Source: Novispirillum itersonii subsp. itersonii ATCC 12639 (lineage in GTDB: Bacteria; Pseudomonadota; Alphaproteobacteria; Rhodospirillales; Rhodospirillaceae). Taken from it: 64,000 nt of DNA. Shown here one piece after another: positions 25,376-33,530 of the stretch. How positions within the stretch are numbered: the first letter of the stretch is position 1; every line of letters starts with the position of its first letter. The position numbers and the translations under genes are program-made. The stretch is taken from contig NZ_KB907346.1 in the NCBI RefSeq assembly GCF_000381985.1, positions 1-64,000 on the forward strand, given 5' to 3'. A model generated the notes under the pieces. That model ran no database searches. It was not told the DNA's origin and worked only from the letters and a program-made list of their open reading frames with translations.

Positions 25376-26479
25376 TCAGGGAATGGGCAACGCCTGCGCC
25401 GGTGACAGCGCCGCAACCTCGATCGGTTTGTCGGACAGCTGGGCCCGGTCAAGTGCCGACAGCCCATTGCCACGGATCAGGGTATTCAGGGTCTCGACAT
25501 AGGCCTGCCCGCGTTCGGAATAGGCCAGCAGGGTTCCCGACAGGGACAGACCATCCGGTTCCTGCCCCTTTTTCCGCAGCTGCGCCCGCGCCGCCCGGAA
25601 GTCGTTATAGGCCTGATGGGTGTTCAGGTTGATGACGTAAGCCCGCACGGCATCGCCGATGGTCGGGAAGGACCGCAGGCGCACCATGGTGCCATCCGCC
25701 CGGTTGACTGCCTTGATTGAAGACCGATCACCATCCCACGCCGAATGGCCGAACAGCGAATTGTGATGCCGGGCCACCTGTGAGGTCCCCCAGCCACTTT
25801 CTTCCGCCGCCTGCGCCAGCACCAGAGAGGGCGGAACCACATCCATCCGCCGTTCCAGCTGCCGCAGGTCGGCCCGCTTCAGGCCATACTCACGGGCTTT
25901 CACCTCCAGCCAGCGCTGGTCTGTTTCCGGCAGGCGGTGCCCCGCCTTGGACAGACGGATGATGTCCGTCAGCCGTTCGCGGTCGAGCAGGATCTCTTCA
26001 TTGACCTTCAGCACCACCGGCAGCAGGATCCGCAGGAACAGATCCTTGCGCTGATCCGCATCGCCGACCTGCTTCAGGTCGCGCGGCAGGTTATTCAGAT
26101 AAACCCGCGGCACCGGGGCACCCGTATCGCGGACCAGATCCAGACCATAGGACAGGCGGTCATACAGACGGTCCGTCGCCCGCGCATCAAGGCGCTGGGA
26201 CGGGGTCAGGGCCTGCGGCCCGGTGGCAGGCAGGGCGACCCGCTCAATCTGCTGGCGGGCCGGATCCCGGACCAGCCCAAGCATACGGGCGATCGGGGCA
26301 GACGGCACGGCGGCCTCAGCCATTGCGGGAACAACCCCGCTGGCAGCAGCAGACTGGCGCGGGGCCAGCATTTCAGTGAAAGCAGCAGCGTACAGACCGG
26401 ACACACACGCGCAGACGATACCAAGCGAGGCAACATCAAACACGCGGACATGGCGCCGGAAAGGGGGCTCCTGATGCAT
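25376..26479 (-). CDS. Bax-like glucosaminidase-domain protein
   Basis: The protein has 367 residues. A hydrophobic segment near the N-terminus (about 14-38) is a signal anchor. A linker of about 100 residues follows, and the C-terminal half (about 190-345) is a glucosaminidase domain. Its core is VPPSLVLAQAAEESGWGTSQVARHHNSLFG, with the catalytic Glu in AAEESGWG. Proteins of this kind cleave N-acetylglucosamine bonds in peptidoglycan. ATG 26479 is chosen because GAGGAG lies 6 nt upstream; ATG 26521 is an alternative. It is preceded by a long gene-free region. Confidence 0.86.
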   Translation of the reverse strand: MHQEPPFRRHVRVFDVASLGIVCACVSGLYAAAFTEMLAPRQSAAASGVVPAMAEAAVPSAPIARMLGLVRDPARQQIERVALPATGPQALTPSQRLDARATDRLYDRLSYGLDLVRDTGAPVPRVYLNNLPRDLKQVGDADQRKDLFLRILLPVVLKVNEEILLDRERLTDIIRLSKAGHRLPETDQRWLEVKAREYGLKRADLRQLERRMDVVPPSLVLAQAAEESGWGTSQVARHHNSLFGHSAWDGDRSSIKAVNRADGTMVRLRSFPTIGDAVRAYVINLNTHQAYNDFRAARAQLRKKGQEPDGLSLSGTLLAYSERGQAYVETLNTLIRGNGLSALDRAQLSDKPIEVAALSPAQALPIP

Positions 26480-26605
26480 CTCTATCTCCTCACCAGGGGT
26501 CTGCGGCGTATGTCCTGTCATGCTCCATTGCGCTGAAGCCGCCGACCCAATGGCCTTACACGAGGGTGAACCACTCAACCCGTCGTCCGTTCTGGCCGTC
26601 GTGAA

Positions 26606-26715
26606 CTGGTGGAGCCCTTTGGCATCGGGCAGGGCTCCGTCGGGGCACTGTCAGTCGCAGATATGGCGAAACAATGACAGTCAATCCCGGCTGGCGGGGG
26701 TCCTTACGATCCCCC
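26606..26715. ncRNA. Possible structured RNA region (three consecutive stem-loops)
   Basis: Within 110 bp of gene-free DNA three hairpins stand in a row. Hairpin 1 is 26606-26618 with 26631-26643 (an 8-bp GGAGCCCT/AGGGCTCC core extended by G-T and G-C pairs). Hairpin 2 is ACTGTCA (26647-26653) with TGACAGT (26675-26681) and an inner TCGC/GCGA. Hairpin 3 is five G (26696-26700) with five C (26711-26715). No T run follows on either strand, and I do not recognise an RNA family. It may instead be the leader of the glucosaminidase gene on the minus strand. Strand and function unknown. Confidence 0.3.
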
Positions 26716-27023
26716 TATCCGATGGCCCGCGTAAAGAGCGGCAAGGCACATCGACAAGAGCGTACTTATAAGCGGCAGACCAATCGGTCAACCCTTTCCC
26801 GGACCGTCAAGCACCACTGAAACGCGATCCCGGAATTAATTCCTTGAAATTCCTAAAATCAGCATTCTGATTTTTCGTTGTTTCCGGCAGAGGTGTTGCC
26901 GATAGGCCACAAATATTAGGCCGGGAAACCCGTAGGTCCCCGGCCCTGAAACAGACTGTTCTGAAGATCGAATCAATAGAATTTGATCAGGATTAACACT
27001 TCTTAAAGATCTCGAATCGCGCC
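26716..27023. other. AT-rich gene-free interval with nfu terminator-like repeat
   Basis: About 310 bp without a gene. A 12-bp palindrome GGAATTAATTCC is at 26832-26843. AAAATCAG (26855-26862) and CTGATTTT (26867-26874) form an 8-bp stem with a 4-nt loop and T residues on both strands. GGCCGGG (26919-26925) pairs with CCCGGCC (26939-26945). On the minus strand, TTGACC (about 26786-26791) and TATAAG (26765-26770) might form a promoter with a short 15-nt spacer for the glucosaminidase gene. Confidence 0.5.
26855..26874 (-). terminator. Probable terminator downstream of nfu
   Basis: A perfect 8-bp AT-rich stem (AAAATCAG/CTGATTTT) with a CATT loop. On the minus strand it ends in TTTT. It is 150 nt past the nfu stop, so another terminator could lie nearer. 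Symmetrical, so it could act on either strand. Confidence 0.45.
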
Positions 27024-27572
27024 TTACTGCACCGCTTCCACAGCCTGCACTTCCGGAATGAAATGGCGCATCATATTTTCAATTCCATGTTTCAGCGTCA
27101 TCGTCGAGCTGGGGCAGCCGGAGCAGGACCCGCGCATGTTCAGATAGACGACACCGTCACGGAACCCTTTAAAAACAATATCGCCACCGTCACGGGCCAC
27201 CACCGGACGGACCCGCGCCTCGATGATTTCCTTGATCTGAGCGACGATCTCGGCATCAGCCGGATCAAAGGACTCTTCCTCATCCGCTGCGCTGACCGCG
27301 ACATCGCCGGAGGTGTAATGTTCCATGATCGCGCCAAGGATCATCGGCTTCAGCACGGCCCAGTCGCGGTCATCGGTCTTGGTGACGGTCACGAAATCCG
27401 CCCCCAGAAACACACCGGCCACACCGGCCACATCAAACAGGCGCAGAGCAAGCGGCGACGCACCGGCCTCTTCCGCTGACCGGTAATCAACGGTCCCGCC
27501 GCTGATCACGGTGCGACCGGGGATGAACTTCAGGCTGGCCGGGTTGGGGGTCGGTTCGGTCTGGATGAACAT
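27024..27572 (-). CDS. nfu: NifU-family Fe-S scaffold protein (Nfu type)
   Basis: The protein has 182 residues. The N-terminal Nfu_N domain (about 1-90) starts MFIQTEPTPNPASLKFIPG, the hallmark of mitochondrial/alphaproteobacterial Nfu1. The C-terminal NifU domain (about 105-175) has the cluster-binding CxxC in MRGSCSGCPSSTMTLKHGIE. It carries and delivers 4Fe-4S clusters to client enzymes. ATG 27572 matches the family start; AGAGAG lies upstream. A UspA-like gene precedes it by about 100 nt on the same strand. Confidence 0.94.
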   Translation of the reverse strand: MFIQTEPTPNPASLKFIPGRTVISGGTVDYRSAEEAGASPLALRLFDVAGVAGVFLGADFVTVTKTDDRDWAVLKPMILGAIMEHYTSGDVAVSAADEEESFDPADAEIVAQIKEIIEARVRPVVARDGGDIVFKGFRDGVVYLNMRGSCSGCPSSTMTLKHGIENMMRHFIPEVQAVEAVQ

Positions 27573-27675
27573 GACAGCTCTCTCTCTGCGTCTTTGGCCT
27601 GACGGCAGGGGCGGCAGGCGGACTCTGAAACGGTATACCCGGTAAATGGGACTAAATCGGTCCCGATGCAAGAAC

Positions 27676-28170
27676 TCAACTGACCGCGTCAATCTCGGCG
27701 TCGCTCAGGCCGCCCGGCACAATCGTCAGCGGCACTCGCAGACGGCCAGATAACCGGCCGGTCAGCGCCGAAATCAGCGGACCGGGGCCATCCGGACCGG
27801 CGCCGGCGGCCAGCACCAGCACAGTGATCGACGGCTCCTCATCCAGAAGCAGCATCAGTTCGTCCGCCGCCTTACCATCGCGGACATACAGGGCCGCCGT
27901 ATGGCCGGAGATGTCATAGACCTCCCCCGCCAGCGCGGTCAGGCGCTCTTCCGCCGCCTGCCGGGCCTCTTCCTGCATCCGCCGCCCGACCCCGGCAAAA
28001 TGCTGGAACTCCGGTGGCGGCACCACATGCAGCAAAGCCACCTGCCCGTTGGTATGCCGGGCCCGCTGGCAGGCATAGCGCAGGGCAGAGCGCATTTCCT
28101 CGGTTTCATCCACCACCACCAGAAAGGTGCGGAGGCAGGCATCAGCTGCGGCGGACGTCTCTGTCATCAT
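27676..28170 (-). CDS. UspA-family universal stress protein
   Basis: The protein has 164 residues. It begins with the beta strand FLVVVDETEEMRSALRYACQRARHTNGQVALLHVV, the standard Usp first half. A later VLVLAAGAGPDGPGPLISALTGRLSGRLRVPLTIVPG segment stands where the ATP-binding G-x2-G-x9-G-(S/T) motif usually is and matches it loosely, so nucleotide binding is uncertain. ATG 28170 (or the adjacent ATG 28167) has AAGGA upstream. It lies between nfu and the TIGR02186/TSUP pair and is probably co-transcribed with them. Confidence 0.85.
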   Translation of the reverse strand: MMTETSAAADACLRTFLVVVDETEEMRSALRYACQRARHTNGQVALLHVVPPPEFQHFAGVGRRMQEEARQAAEERLTALAGEVYDISGHTAALYVRDGKAADELMLLLDEEPSITVLVLAAGAGPDGPGPLISALTGRLSGRLRVPLTIVPGGLSDAEIDAVS

Positions 28171-28205
28171 GCTCTCAATCCTTACAAGGCAGACCGCAGA
28201 CGGCC

Positions 28206-28994
28206 TTAACTGCGGCGGAACAGCGCCCCGGCGGCCCAGCCGGCGACAACCGCCAGCAGGATCGCCCCAACGCCATACCATGCCGAATGCTCGTGGGCAA
28301 AAAGGTACAGATCCGCCCCAAATCCAGCCTTCCCGATAATCAAGGGAGTGATCTCAGCATTCACCACGTCGTTATCACGGACCAGATAGACCTCAACCAG
28401 ATAGGTCCCGGTCGGCACATTGGACGGAAAATGCAGCTCAGACCGGAACAGCCGGTTGGCAAGCTGAGTAACGGTGCCGGGCGCGTAAGAATACAGCCCC
28501 TGTTCTTCTTTCAGGCGAAACAGGGCGGACCGGAACTCCTCCTCCGTTTCCCCCAGCGTCAGGTCTGACAGCTCCAGATCCAGATGCGTCATACCGATCT
28601 GGTGGCGGTCCAGCGTCGCCGGTCCGACCAGATCCTCCAGCGGGCGGGTGGAGGCGACAGAATAGAACGAGGGCGCATTCTCCACCGTCACATAATCCTG
28701 ATTGACCCACATCAGGCCGCCGACCTTGCCCTTGCGCCGCACGATCTGCTGGGTGACCGGCCCCCGCACCACTAAAATGATGTCACCGGGGCCATCCGTC
28801 GCGCCGAACAGCAGCACGTCGGTCCCCGAAAAGCCGGTGGTGATCGCGACCAGATGTTTTGACAGGTCAGCCACCAGCGGCTGTTCCCGCGGCGTATTGG
28901 CAGCATCAGCCGTCAGCGGCAGGACCAGCAGACCGACCAGAACAGCAGGCAGCAGAGCCGTCAGGGAAAAGAAACGCCCTTTCCGCCGCATCAC
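28206..28994 (-). CDS. TIGR02186-family transmembrane protein (Alph_Pro_TM)
   Basis: The protein has 262 residues with an N-terminal signal peptide (about 1-31, ending TADA). A periplasmic beta-rich domain spans about 35-230, and one membrane helix lies near the C-terminus (about 236-256) with a short Arg-rich cytoplasmic end. The LVADLSKHLVAITTGFSGTDVLLFGA and PSNVPTGTYLVEVYLVRD segments are typical of this alphaproteobacterial family, which is nearly always next to a TSUP permease. Its ATG overlaps the permease stop by 4 nt. It may be an accessory subunit of the exporter (inference). Confidence 0.87.
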   Translation of the reverse strand: MMRRKGRFFSLTALLPAVLVGLLVLPLTADAANTPREQPLVADLSKHLVAITTGFSGTDVLLFGATDGPGDIILVVRGPVTQQIVRRKGKVGGLMWVNQDYVTVENAPSFYSVASTRPLEDLVGPATLDRHQIGMTHLDLELSDLTLGETEEEFRSALFRLKEEQGLYSYAPGTVTQLANRLFRSELHFPSNVPTGTYLVEVYLVRDNDVVNAEITPLIIGKAGFGADLYLFAHEHSAWYGVGAILLAVVAGWAAGALFRRS

Positions 28995-29914
28995 TTCATC
29001 CCCCCGGCCAGCAGGTACAGATCGTCCGGCCGCGTGACCAGATCAAAGGCCAGCTTCAGACAGACCCCCAGCACCAGCAGGGCCAGCAGCACCCGCAACT
29101 GTTCAGCCTTCAGGCGGGATCCGAACCGGGCCCCGTACTGCGCCCCGATCACCGCACCGGGCAGCAGCAGCAGGGCCAGCACCACATCGACGGTCTGGTT
29201 GAAGGTGGACTGCAGGAAGGTTGTATTGGCCGTAACAAAGATGATCTGGAACAGGGACGTCCCGACCACCACCTGCGTCGGCATCCCCAGCAGATAGATC
29301 ATGGCCGGAACCATGATAAAGCCGCCGCCGACGCCCATGATCGCCGCCAGAATCCCCACCGCCAGCCCCACCGCCAGCGGCAGCAGGGCGCTGATGTACA
29401 GACGTGACTTGCGGAAGCGCATCTTGAACGGCAGGCGATGGACCCAGCTTTCATGATGCCCCTGCCCAGCCCGGGACGGCGGAAGCGGACGGCGGGACCG
29501 GCGCATGGCCGCCAGACTTTCCGCCAGCATCAGTCCGCCGACCGTGCCCAGAAACAGCACATAACAGATGGAAATCGCTAGATCGATCTGCCCGAGGCTG
29601 CGCAGCACCTTGAACACCCAGACCCCAAGGCCAGATCCGGCAAGACCGCCGACCATCAACACCAGCCCCATCTTGACGTCCACGTTGCCGCGTCGCCAGT
29701 GCGCCAGCACTCCGGATACCGACGAAGCAAGAAACTGGTTGGCAACGGTTGCCACCGACACCGCAGGGGGAATACCGATGAAAATCATCAGGGGCGTCAG
29801 CAGAAAGCCGCCGCCCACACCGAACAGGCCGGACAGAAAGCCGACCCCGCCGCCCATCGCCAGCAGAAGGAACAGGTTGACCGACATTTCGGCAATCGGC
29901 AGGTAGATCTGCAT
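28991..29914 (-). CDS. TSUP-family (TauE/SafE) sulfite/organosulfonate exporter
   Basis: The protein has 307 residues with about eight membrane helices in two repeats. Each repeat carries the glycine motif GFLSGLFGVGGGFLLTPL and GILAAIMGVGGGFIMVPA, the family signature. A cytoplasmic loop rich in Arg and Pro separates the halves (about 135-165). TSUP proteins move sulfite, sulfoacetate or related anions. ATG 29914 gives the MQIYLPIAEMSVN start found in relatives; longer starts are less likely. It is coupled by a 4-nt overlap to the TIGR02186 gene downstream. Confidence 0.9.
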   Translation of the reverse strand: MQIYLPIAEMSVNLFLLLAMGGGVGFLSGLFGVGGGFLLTPLMIFIGIPPAVSVATVANQFLASSVSGVLAHWRRGNVDVKMGLVLMVGGLAGSGLGVWVFKVLRSLGQIDLAISICYVLFLGTVGGLMLAESLAAMRRSRRPLPPSRAGQGHHESWVHRLPFKMRFRKSRLYISALLPLAVGLAVGILAAIMGVGGGFIMVPAMIYLLGMPTQVVVGTSLFQIIFVTANTTFLQSTFNQTVDVVLALLLLPGAVIGAQYGARFGSRLKAEQLRVLLALLVLGVCLKLAFDLVTRPDDLYLLAGGMK

Positions 29915-29974
29915 GCCCCCGGATCCTTTCTTGCCATGGCCGGGTCCGGTGCCCGACATATCTTCAGATACAGT

Positions 29975-30013
29975 AAAGGGATTCCGGCCTGCACAAAAGC
30001 CGGAATCCCTTTT
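29975..30013 (-). terminator. Long-stem hairpin after trpS
   Basis: A 14-bp perfect stem pairs 29975-29988 with 29999-30012 around a 10-nt loop, 35 nt past the trpS stop. The minus strand has only three T residues after the stem; the plus strand has four. It probably separates trpS from the TSUP unit. Confidence 0.75.
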
Positions 30014-30047
30014 GATAACCGCCGGTTATCCGGACCAAACCGCCCCT

Positions 30048-31049
30048 TTACGGACGGTAGAAGCCAACCGCGCGATGCACTTCTTCCAGAATCGGCTCGG
30101 CAACCGCATTGGCCCGCCGCGCACCATCGCGCAGAACACGGTCGATTTCCCCCGGATCAGCCAGCAGCCGCTTCATCTCGGCGTTGATCGGCCCAAGGAC
30201 GGAAACCATCAGGTCGGTCAGGCGCTGCTTGAAATCAGAGAACTGGATCCCCCCCACTTCCGCCAGTACATCGGCGCGGGTGCGGTCCGACATCGCAGCA
30301 AAAATAGTGACCAGATTGTCAGCTTCCGGACGGCCCGCCAGCCCGTCCACCGTTTCCGGCAGCGGCTCGGGATCCGTCTTTGCCTTACGCAGCTTCTGAG
30401 CAATGGTGTCGGCATCGTCGGTCATGTTCAGACGCGAATAATCCGACGGATCAGACTTCGACATCTTCTTCGACCCATCCCGCAGGCTCATCACCCGGGT
30501 GGCTTCCCCCAGAATCAGCGGTTCCGGCACCGGAAAGATCTCGGCGCCGAAATCGTTATTGAACTTGATCGCGATGTCACGGGTCAGTTCCAGATGCTGC
30601 TTCTGGTCTTCGCCGACCGGCACGTGGGTCGCCTTGTAGACCAGAATGTCCGCCGCCATCAGGTTGGGGTAGACATACAGGCCGACAGACGCGTTTTCCC
30701 GGTTCTTGCCCGCCTTGTCCTTAAACTGGGTCATGCGGTTCAGCCAGCCGATCCGCGCAACGCAGTTGAACACCCAGGCCAGCTGGGCATGGGCCGGAAC
30801 CATCGACTGGTTGAAGAGAATGCTCTTCACCGGATCAATCCCGGCAGCGATATAGGCGGCGGTCAGCTCGCGGGTGGCGCGGGTCAGGTCCTGCGGATCC
30901 TGCCAGACGGTGATCGCATGCTGATCAACAACGCAGAAAATGCAGTCGTCGTGCTCTTTCTGCAGCCGCACCCAGTTGCGGATAGCGCCGAGATAGTTGC
31001 CGAGATGCAGGTTACCGGTGGGCTGAGCGCCCGAGAAAATACGCGTCAT
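30048..31049 (-). CDS. trpS: Tryptophanyl-tRNA synthetase
   Basis: Class I aminoacyl-tRNA synthetase of 333 residues. The HIGH-type motif is in [17 protein letters not shown] (about 6-22) and the KMSKS loop in [11 protein letters not shown] (about 193-203). The [30 protein letters not shown] segment is characteristic of TrpRS. It charges tRNA-Trp in the cytosol. ATG 31049 ([12 protein letters not shown]) is the conserved start; an upstream ATG 14 codons earlier adds unrelated sequence. It follows murJ on the same strand, with a hairpin between. Confidence 0.97.
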   Translation of the reverse strand: MTRIFSGAQPTGNLHLGNYLGAIRNWVRLQKEHDDCIFCVVDQHAITVWQDPQDLTRATRELTAAYIAAGIDPVKSILFNQSMVPAHAQLAWVFNCVARIGWLNRMTQFKDKAGKNRENASVGLYVYPNLMAADILVYKATHVPVGEDQKQHLELTRDIAIKFNNDFGAEIFPVPEPLILGEATRVMSLRDGSKKMSKSDPSDYSRLNMTDDADTIAQKLRKAKTDPEPLPETVDGLAGRPEADNLVTIFAAMSDRTRADVLAEVGGIQFSDFKQRLTDLMVSVLGPINAEMKRLLADPGEIDRVLRDGARRANAVAEPILEEVHRAVGFYRP

Positions 31050-31152
31050 GTCATCACTCTGATGCCAAGGGGAGGGCCGCGCTGTGGACACGGGCCCGGA
31101 ACCCTTGCGGCATACCCCAACCGGCGGGCCGGATCAACCGCCGTGGCATTGC

Positions 31153-31181
31153 AGCCCCCCGCTTTTTCCGGCCGGGGGGCT
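31153..31181. other. GC-rich stem-loop between murJ and trpS
   Basis: Nine bases AGCCCCCCG (31153-31161) pair with CGGGGGGCT (31173-31181), directly past the murJ stop. There is no T run after the stem on the minus strand, so it is not a standard intrinsic terminator. It may stabilise the murJ mRNA end. Confidence 0.5.
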
Positions 31182-31187
31182 CCGCGA

Positions 31188-32786
31188 TCAGCCTTCACCG
31201 CCCGCAGAGGGATCAGAGCCGGCTTTCGCCCCGGCTGGCCGGCGGCGCAGCCCTTTGAACTGGGCCAGATCACTGCGGCGCACCGCACCGGTCAGCACGG
31301 CCATCCCGGCAAATACAATCCCCCCGGCCAACACCAGACCGGTCAGCAACAGGGCCTGCGCCACCGATGTATCCGGCACCCGGCCTTCCGCCAGCCAGCG
31401 CCCGGCCAGCAACACCGCCGTCATCGCCAGCGTCGCCCCAAGAATGCGCGGCAGGCGGGATTTCAGCCGTTCATCCCAGCGGTAATGCCCGCGGCGGATC
31501 AGGGTTGTGGCCAGCAGGGTAGCATTCAGCACACTGGCCAGCGCCGTGGCCAGCGCGATCCCGACATGGGCCAGCACCTGCATCAGCGCCACATTCAGCA
31601 CCACATTGAACACCAGACAGACCAGCGCGATCCGCACCGGGGTCCGGGTGTCCTCCCGGGCGAAGAATCCGGGGGTAAACACCTTGACCAGCACATAGGA
31701 CGGCAATCCGACAGAAAACGCCATCAGGGCGGCAGCCGTGGCCTGTGCATCCTCGGCGGAAAAAGCGCCGCGCTGGAACAGCACCCGGATAATCGGCTCC
31801 GCCAGCACGATCAGACCGGCCATGGCGGGCAGGGTCAGCAACAATGAAAACTCAAGGGAACGGTTCTGACTGTCAGAGGCCCCCTTCACATCGCCTGCGG
31901 CGATCTGACGCGACAGAATCGGCAGCAGGGCTGTCCCGACGGCAATCCCGACCACCCCCAGCGGCAGCTGGTTCACCCGGTCAGCAAAATACAGATAACT
32001 CACCGCCCCATCGGAGACCATTGATGCCAGCATGGTGTCGATCAGCAGGCTGATCTGATACATCCCGGCCCCGAACGCCACTGGCACAATCCGCTTCAGC
32101 AGGGTTTTCACCTGATCATCCAGACGCGGGCGGATCAGCCGGGGCAGAAACCCCGCCCGCTTCGCCGCCGCCATCAGCCAGACGAACTGGGCCACACCGG
32201 CAGCAGCCGTACCCCAGGCCAGCGCATGGCCCGGCGTTTCGGTATACCGGCTGAGGCCCGCCAGAGCCGCCATCGACACCAGATTAAGCAGAATCGGTGT
32301 CCCCGCTGCTGCCGCAAAACGGCCGAGGGAATTCAATACCCCCGCCACCAGCGAGCACAACGAAATGAAAAACAGATAGGGGAAACAGATGCGCGACAGT
32401 TCGGTCGCCAGTTCATGCTTACCCGGCACATCGGTGAAACCGGGGGCAAACACATACATTGCCCACGGCATCCCGATCATCAGCACCGCCGAGAACAAAG
32501 CCACCACCAAAGCCAGAAAGGCATAGCAGCGGTTGGCAAACTCTTTCGCCGCCTCTTCGCCGTCCTTTTCCAGCGTCGCGGAAAACATCGGCACGAAAGC
32601 TGCCGAGAAGGCCCCTTCCGCAAACAGCCGCCGGAACAGATTGGGGAACTTAAAGGCGACGAAATAGGCATCGGCTACCATTCCCGCCCCCAGCATACTG
32701 GCGATCAGCATATCCCGGGCAAATCCGGTCAGACGTGACAGCAGGGTATAGCCGCCGACGGTGGTGAAGGAACGCAGCAGGGACAT
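31188..32786 (-). CDS. murJ: Lipid II flippase
   Basis: An inner-membrane protein of 532 residues with about 14 helices that flips lipid II for peptidoglycan synthesis. The N-terminus MSLLRSFTTVGGYTLLSRLTGFARDMLIA and the following LGAGMVADAYFVAFKFPNLFRRLFAEGAFSAAFVP carry the conserved MurJ/MviN motifs, including the essential Arg residues. ATG 32786 is chosen at the conserved start with AGAGG upstream; the frame is open for 73 codons before it but that part is not membrane-like. It precedes trpS, a common alphaproteobacterial order. Confidence 0.95.
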   Translation of the reverse strand: MSLLRSFTTVGGYTLLSRLTGFARDMLIASMLGAGMVADAYFVAFKFPNLFRRLFAEGAFSAAFVPMFSATLEKDGEEAAKEFANRCYAFLALVVALFSAVLMIGMPWAMYVFAPGFTDVPGKHELATELSRICFPYLFFISLCSLVAGVLNSLGRFAAAAGTPILLNLVSMAALAGLSRYTETPGHALAWGTAAAGVAQFVWLMAAAKRAGFLPRLIRPRLDDQVKTLLKRIVPVAFGAGMYQISLLIDTMLASMVSDGAVSYLYFADRVNQLPLGVVGIAVGTALLPILSRQIAAGDVKGASDSQNRSLEFSLLLTLPAMAGLIVLAEPIIRVLFQRGAFSAEDAQATAAALMAFSVGLPSYVLVKVFTPGFFAREDTRTPVRIALVCLVFNVVLNVALMQVLAHVGIALATALASVLNATLLATTLIRRGHYRWDERLKSRLPRILGATLAMTAVLLAGRWLAEGRVPDTSVAQALLLTGLVLAGGIVFAGMAVLTGAVRRSDLAQFKGLRRRPAGAKAGSDPSAGGEG

Positions 32787-33181
32787 GGGGCCTCTCGCGA
32801 CCGCGGACAGATCAGGGAAGGCCGTCTTTTTACGCCGCCTGCCCGACAAGGTCACATGCTTTCTTCCCTCAGCCGCCACTGCGCCTGATCCCGGCTTGCA
32901 CCACCGTACCGGCTTTGCTAACGTCTGTGACATGACAACGCATCGCCCCATGGCACGCGGCACCGTCACCACCCCAGCCCTGCGCCCGGCTCTGGTTGCG
33001 GTCATTGCGCGAATTACAAACCTGGTTCCTCACTGAGGGCCAGGTTAAACGCGTTTGTCCGTCCCTCTGCGGACCCGACATTCTCCGACATCTGACGGTG
33101 CCCGTGGCACCGGCTGCCTATACCCCGGCTGTCACCCCCAGTGTGTTGCGGCGCGCCGGAATCCGTTGCGGAGTCTTTTCC
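32787..33181. other. Divergent gene-free interval between murJ and the ACT-like gene
   Basis: About 395 bp with no convincing gene. It must hold promoters for both directions, but I found no clear pair of hexamers. The GCGGAG at about 33169 is the ribosome-binding site of the plus-strand gene. Confidence 0.4.
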
Positions 33182-33472
33182 ATGTCCCACGTCACCGCCG
33201 ACAGCTTCACCGCCTGCTATTCTGTCGCCACCGAATCCGAGCCCGGCGTTCTGCCGCGCCTGCTGGGTCATCTTGCCAAGATCGGGGTGGTCCCCACCCG
33301 GGTGCATGCCACCACCGCCGATGATGAACTGCATGTCGATCTGCAGGTGACCGGCATCGACGCGAACCGCGCCGCCTTGCTGGAGCAGCGCTTTGCCACC
33401 ACCGTCGGGGTACTGTGGGTGGCCTACTCCAGCAAAGGCGTGGCGGACGGGTCCTCCGGCTTCTGGCTTTAA
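33182..33472 (+). CDS. Small ACT-domain-like protein
   Basis: The protein has 96 residues. After 18 residues comes ESEPGVLPRLLGHLAKIGVVPTRVHAT, which matches the first strand-helix-strand of an ACT domain (the P-G-V-L-x-R pattern of IlvN/IlvM-type domains). A second beta-alpha-beta half (LHVDLQVTG...NRAALLEQRFATTVGVLWVAYSS) completes one ACT unit. There is no catalytic partner nearby, so it would be a stand-alone small-molecule sensor or regulatory subunit (inference). GCGGAG lies upstream of ATG 33182. It precedes rsmB by 58 nt on the same strand. Confidence 0.75.
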   Translation: MSHVTADSFTACYSVATESEPGVLPRLLGHLAKIGVVPTRVHATTADDELHVDLQVTGIDANRAALLEQRFATTVGVLWVAYSSKGVADGSSGFWL

Positions 33473-33530
33473 GGGGCACGCACGCAAAAGGGCTTGACGG
33501 CGACGGCGGGTTGGTGCTGGTACTGCGGTT

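Noticed and set aside
26590-26760. Permuted tmRNA, RNase P RNA, SRP RNA or 6S RNA in the gene-free interval
   Set aside because: None of the diagnostic consensus segments of these RNAs (tag reading frame, P4 helix, GGAAG tetraloop region, 6S end pairing) could be identified.
26521-26771. An 83-codon plus-strand frame in the gap before the glucosaminidase
   Set aside because: There is no ribosome-binding site, composition is not protein-like, and it runs through the three hairpins.
29913-31847. A long open plus-strand frame (over 640 codons) antisense to the TSUP start, trpS and murJ
   Set aside because: It is Gln/Arg/His/Pro-rich nonsense typical of the frame opposite a GC-rich gene. trpS and murJ on the other strand have complete family motifs.
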